Notes: generated by a model from the letters alone, not told the origin. Counted from the stretch's first letter, positions 1 to 12,073 are shown. The stretch is 64,000 nucleotides of DNA from Hyperoplus lanceolatus (GCA_026929865.2 CM049407.1:21534501-21598500), one strand, 5' to 3'. Translations and numbers: made by a program.

Positions 1-91
1 GATTGCAGCATGTGAACATCTGCTTTAATTTTTTGATGGGTGTACTGTAAATACAATGTTAACAGAATAACATGCATTCTTCACTATGACC

Positions 92-260
92 TTAAAGGTG
101 GACTCAGCGATTCTAGAGAATGCTTGTTGACAAATTAACTTTTGGACTTTATGCCTGCCTGTACTGTGTGTGCGCTGAAAACTAATTCAGTGTTCAACAC
201 AGCCTAAGCTCTGTAAACTGGTATGTTGTTTAAGGTGTCACTGCAAGAAGTGCACCATGA
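92..260 (+). mobile_element. Partial TTAA-type miniature element, family A, copy 1
   Basis: It starts TTAAAGGTGGACTCAGCGAT and then matches, with drift, the copies at 7245 and 9926, including a TACTGTGTGTGCG stretch and GCTCTGTAAACTGGTATGTT. The right inverted end is missing, so this copy is truncated or eroded. Confidence 0.6.
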
Positions 261-907
261 CAGACATTTCCTCAACAAATCTAACTACAAGCAGCGGTTC
301 TGGTCGTCAGGCCAACAAATAACGACCTAAAAGACTTCAAACCTAGCAGTAGAGTAATGTATGAACATCAGCGATGTCAATGTTCACGCTTTTGTGTCAT
401 TGTGAATGGTCTTCTACTATCAGGTTGTAGCAATTTCTCACACGGCGGCACCAATTATGTAGCGATTACAAGTGGTTCAGATTAATTCTGCTATTAGAAA
501 TTAATCTGAAGATTAATAATACTTTAATAATTTATTAAAGTTCAAAGGGGCACCACCATTCATTTAAGAATGGAAAAATAATAGCAAATTGTCTCGTGTA
601 ATCAATGATTTATTCTCAAATGTTGATTAGTTTAATGTTCAGTTAAATAAATCAATATTAATAAATCCTAGTCTCAATGATCATTTCCATAAAATAATGT
701 AATCAAATAATTACTATTATAAATTTGGTAATATGATTTTAACACTGAAGGCTACAGAATCCTTATACTTGTTGGTTGCCAACTTCCCAATAATATTCAC
801 ACAAATGAATGACAGAAACTTCTAGTTACAAAAGAAAATGCATGTAATTTATTAACATAAAGTAAATAAAATCCAACACATTTAAAAACCACTAAAACTA
901 AAGCACA

Positions 908-909
<2 letters not shown>

Positions 910-993
<84 letters not shown>
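910..993 (+). repeat. (TG)n microsatellite
   Basis: An uninterrupted TG tract of about 42 units. A second, shorter one follows at about 1029-1049. It lies in a glycine-receptor intron, sense-strand UG in the pre-mRNA. Confidence 0.98.
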
Positions 994-995
<2 letters not shown>

Positions 996-2946
996 GTGCA
1001 GGAATGTGGATGCAAATTGAGTGTTCGAGTGTGTGTGTGTGTGTGTGTGAGAGTCTAGGTGTGAAAAACCTTTGTCTGTGGGGGGAGAACTTGAGGCTTC
1101 TGTGTGTCCCCCTAAGGTTAAGATCTCAAAGTATGTAAACCCAACGCCTTCACTACAAGGTGTATGGATTAAGTCGATTTGATGTTCTTTCAACTGCAGT
1201 TCAACTGTGCAGGTGAGGTTGCTAGACAACATGGAAAGGGGAGGTTTTACAGAACCCTGTAGTAAGGAGTTTCTCATGATGTGCTCTACCCTGTGATAGG
1301 AAGGAACTATTTAGATGTCTATGGAATCAGTTTCAAGTCATATTATTGTTCAATATCAGTTTCACATTATTGTCTCTGTGTTACAGGTGGTACACTGAAC
1401 TAAAATATAATTTTTTCAGCAGTGGTGGATGCAGTAATCATATATTTTAAGTAAAAGTATCACAGTGTAGAAATACTCTGCTCCAAGTAAAGTCATGCAG
1501 CAACATCTTTACGAAACTACATAAGTATTAATATCAAAATATACTAAGTACCAAAAGTAAAAGTAGTTGCAGAATGGCCCATTTCACAATAAAAGATAAT
1601 ATATTATTATTATTATTGTTAAAACATCACTTACATTTTGCATCTGGTAAAGATGGGGCTTATTATAATTACTTGATATACAGCTGTGAAGCTTATTCTA
1701 TCATGATTCCGATCTTACTTTATTTTGTTGATTATATGATATAATATATAATAAACAGTCATCTGAAATAGAAGAATAATTAGTAGCTGATGCTTTCAAA
1801 TAAAAGTAGTAGAGTGTACAGAACATAGTTCACTCTGGAATGTAGTGGAGTAGAATTATGAAGTAACAAAACATGGAATTACTCAATTAAAGTATATGTG
1901 CCTCAAAACTATAGGCTATTTAAGATCAGTTCTACCATCAGCCATGAAAAACGAGAACTTCTAATAAAGCTGAGTTTGAGATAGACATACCGTTAATGTG
2001 TGTGCTTTCTTCAGTTCACAAGGTTAATACTATCTAAATGAAATGCAACTGAAATATTTAGTAACCCATTTTGTTTTGTTTTTAACTTTCCCTAAACAAC
2101 ATAGTGAACATTACTCATAGAAAACAAAGAGTGTCGACCAATGAGTCACGCATCAGAGCTGATTGATTATATTCTTCTGTGCTTAAAACAGCCTCAGCTG
2201 CTTTCACCGGCTGCCAATGCAGGGGATTTCAGTCTGTGTTATCTGGACAACAGAGCTGCCTAACGCTCATTTATCAGATGCATCAGACACTTTGGCATTT
2301 TATTCATTCAAAGCGTTTCTGGCTCTCCTCTCTCTGCTGGCAGAGGCCGTTTGGAGCAGGTCACATGACGCCTAAGCATACTGTCATTAGATTATGACTT
2401 ATAAATTACTATAAACACCATCTTGTAGGTTCATTACGTAGTGTCAGCTGTGATTTTCTCATAGCTCTGTCTCTGTCAAATGAGGGACTATCCTTTATTC
2501 ATGAGGCCCGTGGAGAGTATTTGGGGACGGTCTTGTTTATTTTCTTTTTCTCTTTTTTCGAGTTCAGAGTTAGGGAGACTCATGCATTTTCTAAAACGCC
2601 TCAGGGGGGGTCATCAAAGTTTAATTCACGGTGTAGTAAGTGGAGTTTTCTGTCGTTCAAATTCCGAGCACTCAAGACTATTTGTCAGCGTTTTTGCTTG
2701 GTTCTATTTTGTCTCTCACACAGTTAAGAGTTTGCGTGGGCACACTACAGTGTTCCTCACCTGAATTCTGTAGGTCCATGTGTTAAATCCTGTTCACTTG
2801 ATCCTGTGCTTCTCCTTAGTTTTTTTTTCAAATGACACCATCATTGTATGCATGGATAAATGTAATAGTCCCATTTATTGAGTATGATTCTGCTATGAAA
2901 TGGATTCAATTGCAATTATCACTTGTGGCTATTTGTTTAGTTTCTA

Positions 2947-3252
2947 CAGGTGCATCTAAAAGAAAATGTAATATCATGTTCGTATCATTCAAAAAGTTAA
3001 ACTTTCATATATTTTACATTCATTACACAAAGTGAAATATGTCAGGCCTTTCTTTTATATTATTTTTTTTATAATTACAGCTTACAGCTCAATATAAAAA
3101 ATCAAATATCTCAAAATATATGAAAATTAGGTAGCTATATGTTTATTCTAGATTAATTTAACTGTATGTGTAAGGAATCTAGAATAAATGAAAGTTTCCC
3201 CTTTTGATTTGATAACTTTTCATTGATATTCAAATGTTTTGAGACGCACCTG
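2947..3252. mobile_element. Tc1/mariner-type miniature element
   Basis: The left end CAGGTGCATCTAAAA and right end TTTTGAGACGCACCTG are inverted repeats. A TA flanks the left end, and the right-hand TA appears mutated to CA. A GGTGCATCTnAAA terminal repeat is widespread in fish genomes. It is about 306 bases and non-coding. Confidence 0.65.
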
Positions 3253-3308
3253 CATGTATAACTGTAACTACTTTGATTTCTAATTATGACTGTCCATATG
3301 CACCGTAG

Positions 3309-3533
<225 letters not shown>

Positions 3534-4469
3534 TGACTTTTTATTGATGATATTGATTTAGTGATTTTTATTATGAATCTGGCTGAATAATGCAGCATGA
3601 CATACCTCAATTAGACATGACAAATCCTGTTTTTGTTGTCAACTAAATATTAACTTGTACATCTTCGAGTTTTCTATTCCAAACCCCTAAGGATACGGTC
3701 CAACATCATGTTTGTTTCACTCCAGTTCAGTTCAGTTGTCAAGGACCCACTGTGAACAAGCTCATGTAAAATAATAACTGCAGGCTTCAACTGAATCAGG
3801 TCAGTAACACAGGCACAGAGGCAGTGGTGAATTGTAGCGTAATGGCGAGGAGTTACCATCATAGATTATTACACCGGGGGTAAGATATTTTTAAAGCTCT
3901 ATTAGCAATTCTGTGAAAAAGTGTTTGGAACTGTTTGGTTATTGAACCTTAACTGTTAACCCTAACCTCAGGGGATCAATATGAAACAACCAACTAACCC
4001 TTTCAAAATGATGGTCAGATAAAAAAAGCCCTCATTCACTTACTCACATTTGGCCAATCATTACTGTATCTCTGGGTGACTGCAATATTGCTTATTTTTA
4101 TGAGATGCTTCACTTCCTTGCTGGAATAAAGGGAGAAGCAGGGCTGCTAAATGATCAGTGGCAGCATCAGAAACTCGGTGTATTTATTTATCATCATGAA
4201 AGTGTTTGCCAACAGCTTTTTGACATGTTTATTTTTTATCTTTTTGATCTCTATTCGAGTGTGCAAAAGGGTTTAAGTGACGGAAGATGGCTATTGCTGC
4301 TGTGGGTTCAGTACTGTGGGCTTATTGTCCGTGTGATGTATTGCAGTGCGAGCGAGAGCATCACCTTTTCATTTTTCACACCATCCCAGTACTACTACTA
4401 CAACATTTGTTCCCCTTAGCTGTTGGGTGGCTGAACACACTGGGGCTGCAATAGCTTTTTAACAAAGTA

Positions 4470-4665
4470 TGGACTCCATGTCTTTTTAAAGCCTGTCCAA
4501 TCTTATTACCATGATGTCTTCTGTTTGTTTTATGTTTTGTATTGTATTGTATGTTTATTTATGACTATTAATGTATTGTATGATGCTGTTTTTTAACTAC
4601 TGAATGCAAAATACATTTCCCTTAGGGGACAATACAGATGATCAAATCAAATCAAATCAAATTAC
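4470..4665 (+). repeat. 3' tail of a fish LINE/SINE-type retroelement
   Basis: A TTGTATTGTATGTTTATTTA-type stretch is followed by CATTTCCCTTAGGGGACAAT and a tandem CAAAT tail at about 4642-4664. A conserved 3' end with a short tandem pentamer tail is typical of fish non-LTR elements. No coding part is present. Confidence 0.55.
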
Positions 4666-4687
4666 AATGTTGCTCTCTGTTTTACAG

Positions 4688-4770
4688 GCTTACACTCGTC
4701 CTTTCCTGTCCCATGGATCTGAAAAACTTCCCCATGGACAGCCAGAAGTGTACAATGCAGCTGGAAAGCT
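4688..4770 (+). CDS. glra: Glycine receptor alpha subunit, Cys-loop exon
   Basis: This 83-base exon continues the receptor in phase: AG left over from the previous exon plus G makes Arg. It encodes [20 protein letters not shown], then CTMQLES. The two cysteines, 14 residues apart with the FPMD motif between them, form the signature disulfide of Cys-loop receptors, which couples agonist binding to pore opening. The LES residues, completed across the next splice, belong to agonist-binding loop B. It is flanked by TTTACAG and GTGAGT splice sites. Confidence 0.95.
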
Positions 4771-4817
4771 GTGAGTTCTATCTTTCGTGACAGCCAGCCT
4801 CAACACCATAACATGTA

Positions 4818-5050
4818 CAGCTCTGGAAAAAATTAAGAGACCAGTCTGGATGTTTCTTAAATCTTTATCTCTACATTACTTATTGAAAATGCTCTAAATG
4901 ACAATATTTTTATTGTGAATTTGGTAGAAGTGTTGTCAGTAGTGTATATTATAAAATCAAAATGTTCACTTTACTCAAACATATGCCTCTAAAGAGTAAA
5001 ACAAGAGACACTGAACATTTGGATTGGTCTCTTAATTTTTTCCGGAGCTG
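4818..5050. mobile_element. Tc1/mariner-type miniature element with 28-base inverted ends
   Basis: The left end CAGCTCTGGAAAAAATTAAG (continuing AGACCA) is the inverted copy of the right end, which finishes TTTTTCCGGAGCTG. Both ends are flanked by TA (4816-4817 and 5051-5052). It is 233 bases and non-coding, in the short intron between the Cys-loop exon and the loop B exon. Confidence 0.85.
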
Positions 5051-5112
5051 TAGATTCTTTCAATAATTTATCCCACACCTTATACCTCTCCGTCTCTCTG
5101 TCTCTCCTATAG

Positions 5113-5840
<728 letters not shown>

Positions 5841-6361
5841 CAGTAGAACATTTTGTCTACTTAAAGTTAGTCATAAAGTAAAAATAAAATTTAAAAATGC
5901 ATTTGCTTAAGTACAGTACAGTTACGTTACACTGCCGTGAAAGCAGAAAAGAGGTCTTAAAGAGGTTGAGCTGATTTTTGATATTATTCCATTAATCTTT
6001 TAATATCAGTAATATCAGTTACATCATGAAATGTAACTCAGTTCTTTTGTCTAACATCTGGAGTTACTAGTTACTTTTTTAGATCAAGATAAGGATCCAG
6101 TAATCTAAAAATAGAACACACAGATACTATTCTGCATGATGAATAATGTACCTTTGATACAGTCCATTGTGTTGCTATTTTTGTACTTCTACAAAGGAAG
6201 TATAGTTTAATAAGTGATTCTTCTTGCACTACTGTAAACTCTTGCCATAGCGTTTGAACGTCCCATCCTTCTCGCATGCCACTGCCTGTGCATCTCATGA
6301 CTAAAAACGTTGAGGTGAGTGATGCATCTCACTGATTTTTTTAATTTTCACGGTTGCCCAG

Positions 6362-6520
6362 GTGTCCTACGTGAAAGCCATAGACATCTGGATGGCTGTG
6401 TGTCTTCTCTTCGTGTTTGCTGCACTGCTGGAGTACGCCGCCGTTAATTTCGTTTCACGCCAGCACAAAGAGTTCTTCAGACTGAGGAGGAAGCTCAAAG
6501 AACAACATCGGCAGAGAACA
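6362..6520 (+). CDS. glra: Glycine receptor alpha subunit, TM3 and start of the intracellular loop
   Basis: This 159-base exon begins [20 protein letters not shown] (TM3) and continues with [20 protein letters not shown] and [13 protein letters not shown]. Everything up to VSRQHKEF is the near-invariant alpha-subunit sequence. After it comes a basic stretch at the start of the cytoplasmic loop. FAALLEY and EFFRLRR resemble alpha-2 and alpha-4. The AG at 6360-6361 and GTAAGT from 6521 are clear. The frame stays open past the donor for about 140 bases, but the poly-C run at 6550 shows that is intron. Confidence 0.95.
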
Positions 6521-6549
6521 GTAAGTAAAAAACTCGCCCACTCTAGACA

Positions 6550-6569
6550 CCCCCCCCCCCCCCCCCCCC
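6550..6569 (+). repeat. Poly-C run of about 20 bases
   Basis: A homopolymer 30 bases downstream of a splice donor. Its true length is likely uncertain in any assembly. Confidence 0.95.
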
Positions 6570-7121
6570 GGGCGACTGTCACCTGCTATTCGCTGCGCCC
6601 GGCTATGCAAGAGCTTATGGGCCTACGCAACTCAGCTGCATGTTGCACTCCAGCCGGGTGAAAATGCATGACGGCGTTGACCTGTAATTAATACAAGTCA
6701 TCACCTTATTCCACTGCTGGCTGTGAAACATGCAGCTGCCTCACTGTGGATGTTGTGGGAAGAAAATGAGAGATAAAAATAGGCCAAACCCATCTTTTAA
6801 ATATCCGATATTTCTGAGGCAGTGTGACAGCAGCTGCAGGATACATAATACCTTGCAATATTTATAAGACTAAAACATCTGCTTGAATCCTTTGTACTTA
6901 ATTTGTTGGGACATGCAATGCCATTGAAATTTGCTTCTGACTACAACTCCAGGCTGTCTCGTTTTCACATTAATGTCAGACTTGTATTCACTTTGTAAGA
7001 AACAGATGATGATGATTGGCTTGTTGAGGTGTGCCGTTGAGTTGCTGCACACTGTTTGATCAATGCAGTCTGTTTGATGATTCACTTTTTGTGATGCTTT
7101 GTCCCCTCCCATTGTAAGCAG

Positions 7122-7220
7122 TCGAGCGGCGGTGACAGTAAGGGAAAAGGAAACAACGCGGTGTCAGGCAACAACGCCTCTCATGGGAACTCAGCACAGC
7201 AGTGCAGCTCCTGTGCCCGG
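7122..7220 (+). CDS. glra: Glycine receptor alpha subunit, extra intracellular-loop exon (33 codons)
   Basis: This phase-0 exon of 99 bases lies between a TAAGCAG acceptor and a GTATGT donor. It encodes a low-complexity segment, SSGGDSKGKGNNAVSGNNAS, then HGNSAQQCSSCAR. It joins in frame to the exons on both sides. Most glycine-receptor alpha genes I know have no separate exon here, except the short alternative exon 8A of GLRA3 (15 residues). The position matches that cassette but the sequence does not. It is probably a cassette exon, since skipping it preserves frame. The evidence is phase and splice sites rather than homology. Confidence 0.72.
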
Positions 7221-7244
7221 GTATGTGCTGTCACTGAATTCAGT

Positions 7245-7593
7245 TTAAAGGTGGAGTCCGTGATTCTGTAGAACACTAATGAGAATATCTCCTCACAACG
7301 ATACCCATCCGTACTGTGTGTGCGGTGGGAAAAAAAACAGTGTTAATAATATATACAGTCAGGCTCTGTTAATGGGCAAGTTGCTAGCTAAGGTGCCCCC
7401 CCCCTTTTTTTAACATAACCTTTGCTTAGATACCAGTTCACAGAGCCTAGGCTGATTAGTAACACTGGATTGTTTTTCTCTCACCGCACTCACAGTACGC
7501 AAGGGTAGAGGTTTGTGAGGACATATTCACTGATTTTGACAAAAAGTTAATTTGACAACAAGCCTTCTCTAGAATAGCTGACTTCACCTTTAA
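7245..7593. mobile_element. TTAA-type miniature element, family A, copy 2
   Basis: Left end TTAAAGGTGGAGTCCGTGAT, right end AGCTGACTTCACCTTTAA, with TTAA on both sides. The interior is palindromic: ACTGTGTGTGCGG on the left mirrors CCGCACTCACAGTACGC on the right. It lies in the glycine-receptor intron before the last coding exon. It is the most complete of the three copies here. Confidence 0.85.
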
Positions 7594-7686
7594 CACCTGC
7601 CAATCAGTGGCCCATCCACTAGAAACAAAAGCATCAGGTTCTCAATGACGGTTCTTCTTCTGCACTGTGCCTTTTTCTCTCTCCAG

Positions 7687-7944
7687 GAGGATGAGCTGGT
7701 GCAGCAGGGTTTACTCTTCCAGAGTTTTGGACTTGCCGTGCCAGAAATGGATGCAACGCCGGTCTTTGCCGATCTGCCTCCCGGTTTGGGTTTCTACGAC
7801 ATACGCAGGCGCTTTGTGGACAGGGCAAAGCGGATCGATACCATCTCCCGAGCCCTTTTCCCCATGAGTTTCCTCATGTTTAATGTCCTCTACTGGCTTA
7901 CCTACAAAGTTCTATGGCATGAAGACCTCCAAGCCGAACAGTGA
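7687..7944 (+). CDS. glra: Glycine receptor alpha subunit, last coding exon with TM4
   Basis: The final coding exon starts EDELVQQGLLFQSFGLAVPE. It ends with FVDRAKRIDTISRALFPMSF, LMFNVLYWLTYKVLWHEDLQ and AEQ, stop TGA at 7942-7944. FVDRAKRIDTISRA followed by a hydrophobic TM4 is the family's C-terminal signature. TM4 and the tail diverge from the mammalian subunits I recall (YWVVYKVLRHED-type endings), and the middle of the loop is not recognisable. The acceptor is CTCTCCAG at 7679-7686. The acidic and aliphatic loop upstream of VDRAK lacks the RGYGLGHCLQ-like segment I associate with alpha-4, so the subtype stays open. Confidence 0.94.
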   Translation, partial: EDELVQQGLLFQSFGLAVPEMDATPVFADLPPGLGFYDIRRRFVDRAKRIDTISRALFPMSFLMFNVLYWLTYKVLWHEDLQAEQ

Positions 7945-9180
7945 GCTTCAGCCACTGCACTGAGGACCAAAATAAGACACTGGATTTACCTTTTAATTCT
8001 ACCCTCTCTCCACTGAAACATTTACAGGCTGGGAGTCCTCAGTCGAGCCCTGAAAGATGCGCTGTGACTGCATGTCCAGCGTCTTCAGAAAAAAATCCAT
8101 GACATGGAAAGAATCCATAGGTGTCTCTCAATTTTTAATACTTCCAAGGAAATGCACTTTTGAATGGCACTGGTGCTTTATGCATTACACATCAGTGTAC
8201 AGTACACATGTAGAGTCTTCATCTATCAACTTAAAGCATTTCTGTGTGTGCAGTTACTCTATCTTCACGTGTTTTTGGACTGGAGCACACCCTTCCCCTC
8301 CTAACCCTTTTTTAATGTCCACTCATTTTAGTGGTGCCATCCTCAACAGTGTCCAGAGCTGCAGGTTAAATCACTACAAACAGGAATCAAAGTTTGAAAC
8401 AGCAGCAACTCTGCTGTGTTTCTCTCATTAACGACAGTATGCTTTACAGACCTGGGAAATCTCATGAACATTAATCAAAATCTTCAGTTTATTTCTAGGC
8501 AGCAGATCTGTTTTGTATGACATTACTTTTTTATTTTGGCGTAATATTTATTGGGCTAATTACAGTTTGAACCATCCGATAGGAAGCATATCTGTAATAA
8601 AGAGAGTTAAAATCTGTTCTCCAAATGTGTTTCAAAGGGCATTCAACTCCCAAAGAAGGAAAAGGAGAAATGTCCAGGGATGTGTACGGCATCATTGTAT
8701 ATTGATATAACAGCATGGCACACACATGGCTAAATAAAGTAGCTCTTTTTGTATTATTTCTTGGCTCAACAACTTCAGTCATCAGTCCAAGCCTTCAGTT
8801 TAAAACTTGCAAACTGGCCAGAGATATAAATGATCAATTTTCAATCCTTCAACAAGAGTAACAACATGCTAATTGTAAGCGGAAAATATGGCATTTGATT
8901 CTCAAAAACACTAGAGATTGGTGTATTATGCCAAGTAGTTTCCATTCACATTAAACATTGATAGAAATAATTAGGCTATATGAAATACATCATTACAAAA
9001 AATGTACTGCTCCACCTGTACCAAGTTCCCCTGATGCTGGCACAATGGGTGTTGTAATAGTGTAGAGAAATGCTATCATTTGAAACACTTTATATTAGTG
9101 TAACCTTTCTTATGTATGATGACAGTTTTTTTTAAAATATGCTTTAATTTATGTAAAATAAAATAAGGTATGAGATTTTC
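7945..9180 (+). other. Probable 3' UTR of the glycine-receptor gene, with candidate poly(A) signals
   Basis: The sequence after the stop codon is AT-rich and has no further coding signal. AATAAA hexamers occur at 8733-8738 and 9157-9162 and are the best candidates for cleavage. The choice between them, and the real end, cannot be decided from sequence. Confidence 0.45.
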
Positions 9181-9925
9181 TTTTCCCCTCTGCAAATCAA
9201 ACAACATGACAGGATCGTAACTAAAGGATGAGATTTAATGTTCATACTTTATAATCCACTATGATTATTTTCATTATTTTTATTTTTATTTTCAAACCAT
9301 TCAAACATAACTTTCTCTAAAGCCAGAAACATCTAGCCATCACTGAAGTAGTTTCCACTAGGTCTGTCTCCCTCTAAGACTTTCAGTCAAGGCTATTGTC
9401 AACCCTCACTCTACATACATGCGTTAATGTGCAAAATGCCACTGCAATAACTCTGGAACTGTTCCACCAACTGGCAATTGACCCACACATTATGCGTTTT
9501 TAACATGTTGCTAGATTAGCATTTGTCTGTGCACATGCCTGGAGACTATGTCCCTCTATAAAAACCTAGTCTCATTTTAAAAATAAATCTTGTCATAAAA
9601 TGAAGCTGTCATATTAATATTTCATTTACAGAAGTGGCTGACACATGTACATTGGGAGGAGCAGGGCTGCATACATCAGCAATATGAGTCTGTGTGAAGC
9701 ACAAATGGGTACTAAATTTAAAAAAAAGTTAGAGTTTGCGGACATCAAAACGAGAAAAAAAGGTTCAAAAATAGATGTTTTTTTACTGTGAGATTTCTAT
9801 AGTTTCTGACGAAAATACATTCATCATTACAAAGAATTGTTTCACCATTTCATCTTCAAAATACAAAATGTTCAGCTTACCAGAACATAGCACATTAATA
9901 CAACACTTATGTTTTAAATGTTAAA

Positions 9926-10258
9926 TTAAAGGTGGAGTCAGCTATTCTGGAGAACACTTGTCAAAATCACTGTTTGTCCAAATCATTAAATATCTGCTAC
10001 CTGTCCATACTGTGTGTGCACTGTGAACCTAAGAAAATCCAGTCTTAATACACAGTCAAGGCTCTGTAAACAGGCATGTTGTTAGTTACGGTGGGCCTTT
10101 TAGAAAGCAGAGAGCCTGGGCGGAGTATTAACACCACATTTATTTTCAGCGCGCTCAAAGTACAGACATGTAGCGGATGGTGAGGAGATATTCACAGATT
10201 TTCACGAAAAGTGATTTTGACAACAAGTGTTATCCAGAATCGCTGACTCCAACTCAAA
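9926..10258. mobile_element. TTAA-type miniature element, family A, copy 3
   Basis: Left end TTAAAGGTGGAGTCAGCTAT, right part CCAGAATCGCTGACTCCAAC. The interior matches copy 2. The right terminal CACCTTTAA is eroded. It sits in the intergenic stretch between the glycine-receptor gene and nufip2. Confidence 0.8.
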
Positions 10259-10859
10259 TGTACAAAGTCTGAGATTTTGCATCACTAGCCATAAGATGGT
10301 GCTGTTTGCTACTTCCTGCTCCATGTGAGCAATGTTGCAATTAAGGCATGCCCACATAGGCTAGATTATAGGGGAAACTTTTAATGAATGAATGTAATAT
10401 AAGGGGGGAACCCTGGCTGTTTTGGATAGATTTGTACATGTCAAATTAAGTTAGAATTGAATTTGGTAGGCTATTTACATGTGATATTACCTGGCATACA
10501 AACCACCCCATAAGAAGAACCTGTACTTCCACATGATTTAAAGGTGCTATGTCATACTAATTGCTCTTATCATTCTACATAGGACTACTCATTTTTTTGA
10601 ATTGCTCTAGGCTCTATATGTCTGGCCCAACTATGGCTAGAAATCAGTGGGAGTTGACCTACTCCAGCTTTTAGAGTGCATTATTCATGTTTGTGAATTA
10701 GGAAAGAATATGGAAGAAGAGGGTGATTACTAAGTTATGTCGGAGGACAAAAACTGGTCCTGATGGATCTATATATGTATATTAGGGGAGCAACGTTTTG
10801 TATTGTATGATGCTTTTTTCCATGAGGAATTCTGAGTAATTACAACAACACTGTCGGCA

Positions 10860-11141
10860 CATCTACATGAAGTAAGCCTTCGGTTATCACACGTCGATTT
10901 TGTTCCTTCTGCTATACGGCCAGGTTTTTTCGTAGAATCAACAACTGAAACATTTCTGGGACACTTCCTGAGCTCCTGCATCAATGTCGAGGACAAGTTT
11001 TAAAATGCTGCCATGCAAAAATTAAAGAGAGTTTTGTGTAGCTGATAGGCTTAATCAACTTTGTGTCGACTCATTTGGAATTGGATTGAATGTAACTGAA
11101 ACTAATTTAAGCTATATGAAAAGTTACGCACTGCAGCTTAA
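10860..11141 (-). mobile_element. TTAA-type miniature element, family C, copy 1 (reverse)
   Basis: Read on the minus strand it begins TTAAGCTGCAGTGCGTAAC. It shares with the copies at 39981 and 61541 the stretches GAGTCGACACAAAGTTGATT and AAACATTTC/TTCAGTTGTTGATTC-type sequence. The other end is not clear. Confidence 0.65.
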
Positions 11142-11642
11142 GAATTGCATGCCTACTTGATCAATTCATCCTCTGTTTCTGCTCCATGTATTTTAGATAT
11201 GTGATTGGTTTGTAGTGGAATAGAACCATGTCTTTCTTCCATAAGGTGCTATGGCAAAAAAAAAATCATACAACATAGCCTACGCAAATTGCATACACAG
11301 AACAATGTGAAAGACACATGGTCCACATCACTCAATTGTTTGATTATAGCGTTCATTGATGTAGAAACATGGAATTTTTTCATTCGACACGTGGTAGAAC
11401 ACTTATAAATAATGAATTGGGAATGTTTGAGGACATAAGTGTTGAATTTACAAGAAAAAAAAGTTGCTTTCTTCGTTTTGGGAGTGGGGCTGATCTCACC
11501 GGGACCCTCAAACCAAGGGTCCATTGCCTGGAGACGTGGCAGCGCCTCCGGTCTTATGTGTTTTTTTTATTTTTTTTTACTTCATACAAGAACCCCACCC
11601 CGATATTGCCCACGCTGAAAATATTTTTTTTAATACTGTTAT

Positions 11643-11678
11643 AAGTGTCACTCCACATGCGAGTGTGGAGTGACACTT
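11643..11678. repeat. Perfect 15-bp hairpin upstream of nufip2
   Basis: The arm AAGTGTCACTCCACA and its exact reverse complement TGTGGAGTGACACTT are separated by a 6-base loop (TGCGAG). It lies about 245 bases before the presumed nufip2 start codon. Function unknown. Confidence 0.8.
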
Positions 11679-11689
11679 TAAACATATGC

Positions 11690-11922
11690 CAAAATCTTGC
11701 AAAGCTCTGCAAATATTCCTTAAATAACTCAGCCGAGATACTAGACGTGAAATTTAGTGGCGGTGACCACCCCAAAACAGAGCCATTTTTAGACGTTTAC
11801 TGCTGACGTTTACAGAGGCTTCAAATAGCTTCCGTTTTACACTGGCAGTGATTGGACTACTCTGCTCTTACCCGGTGAGCTAACGTAGTGTGGGTGAACA
11901 AGTCCGACATTTCTACACTTCA
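11690..11922 (+). promoter_or_regulatory. nufip2: Probable nufip2 promoter and 5' UTR
   Basis: The sequence before the start codon is richer in G, C and CpG than the flanking AT-rich DNA, and this continues through exon 1 into the first kilobase of intron 1, as expected for a CpG-type housekeeping promoter. I see no TATA box at a convincing place. The transcription start is not defined. Confidence 0.45.
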
Positions 11923-12073
11923 ATGGAGGAACAGCCCAAAGATCGGGCACAAGAAAGGCAGTATCACCACCACCACGGAGAGGACAGAAGCTCCCTTCAA
12001 CATACAACGTGTCTAAAACATGATCAGAGCCACTTCCAGCGCCAGCATCAGGAAACGCAGACGAAGAAAACAG
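11923..12073 (+). CDS. nufip2: NUFIP2, coding exon 1
   Basis: The start codon ATG at 11923 opens MEEQPKDRAQERQYHHHHGE, with later QTKKTG at the exon end. Human NUFIP2, as I recall it, starts MEEKP, is His- and Gln-rich and reaches HQETPKKKTG at the same point. This copy has HQETQTKKTG and a much shorter His-rich stretch (HHHH). The donor is ACAG|GTTGGG, leaving one base of the Gly codon. The Kozak context is modest (T at -3, G at +4), but no other in-frame ATG competes. NUFIP2 is an RNA-binding protein that interacts with FMRP, is found in polysomes, nucleus and stress granules, and cooperates with Roquin in mRNA repression. Confidence 0.88.

Larger units (their letters stand above)
1..3308 (+). 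other. Intron of the glycine-receptor gene
   Basis: I searched this stretch for the two exons that should precede DYRLNV (the PPVNVTCNIF-type exon and the signal-peptide exon) and saw neither. It holds a miniature-element fragment from 92, a long GT repeat (910-993), another miniature element (2947-3252), and AT-rich unique sequence. Around 2150-2770 the sequence is compositionally complex and not obviously repetitive. Confidence 0.6.

Noticed and set aside
797..1277. Long open frames of alternating His-Thr or Cys-Val, here and at 26.0, 31.4, 36.3, 37.2 and 41.3 kb
   Set aside because: They are translations of CA/GT microsatellites, open in several frames and on both strands, and have no gene context.
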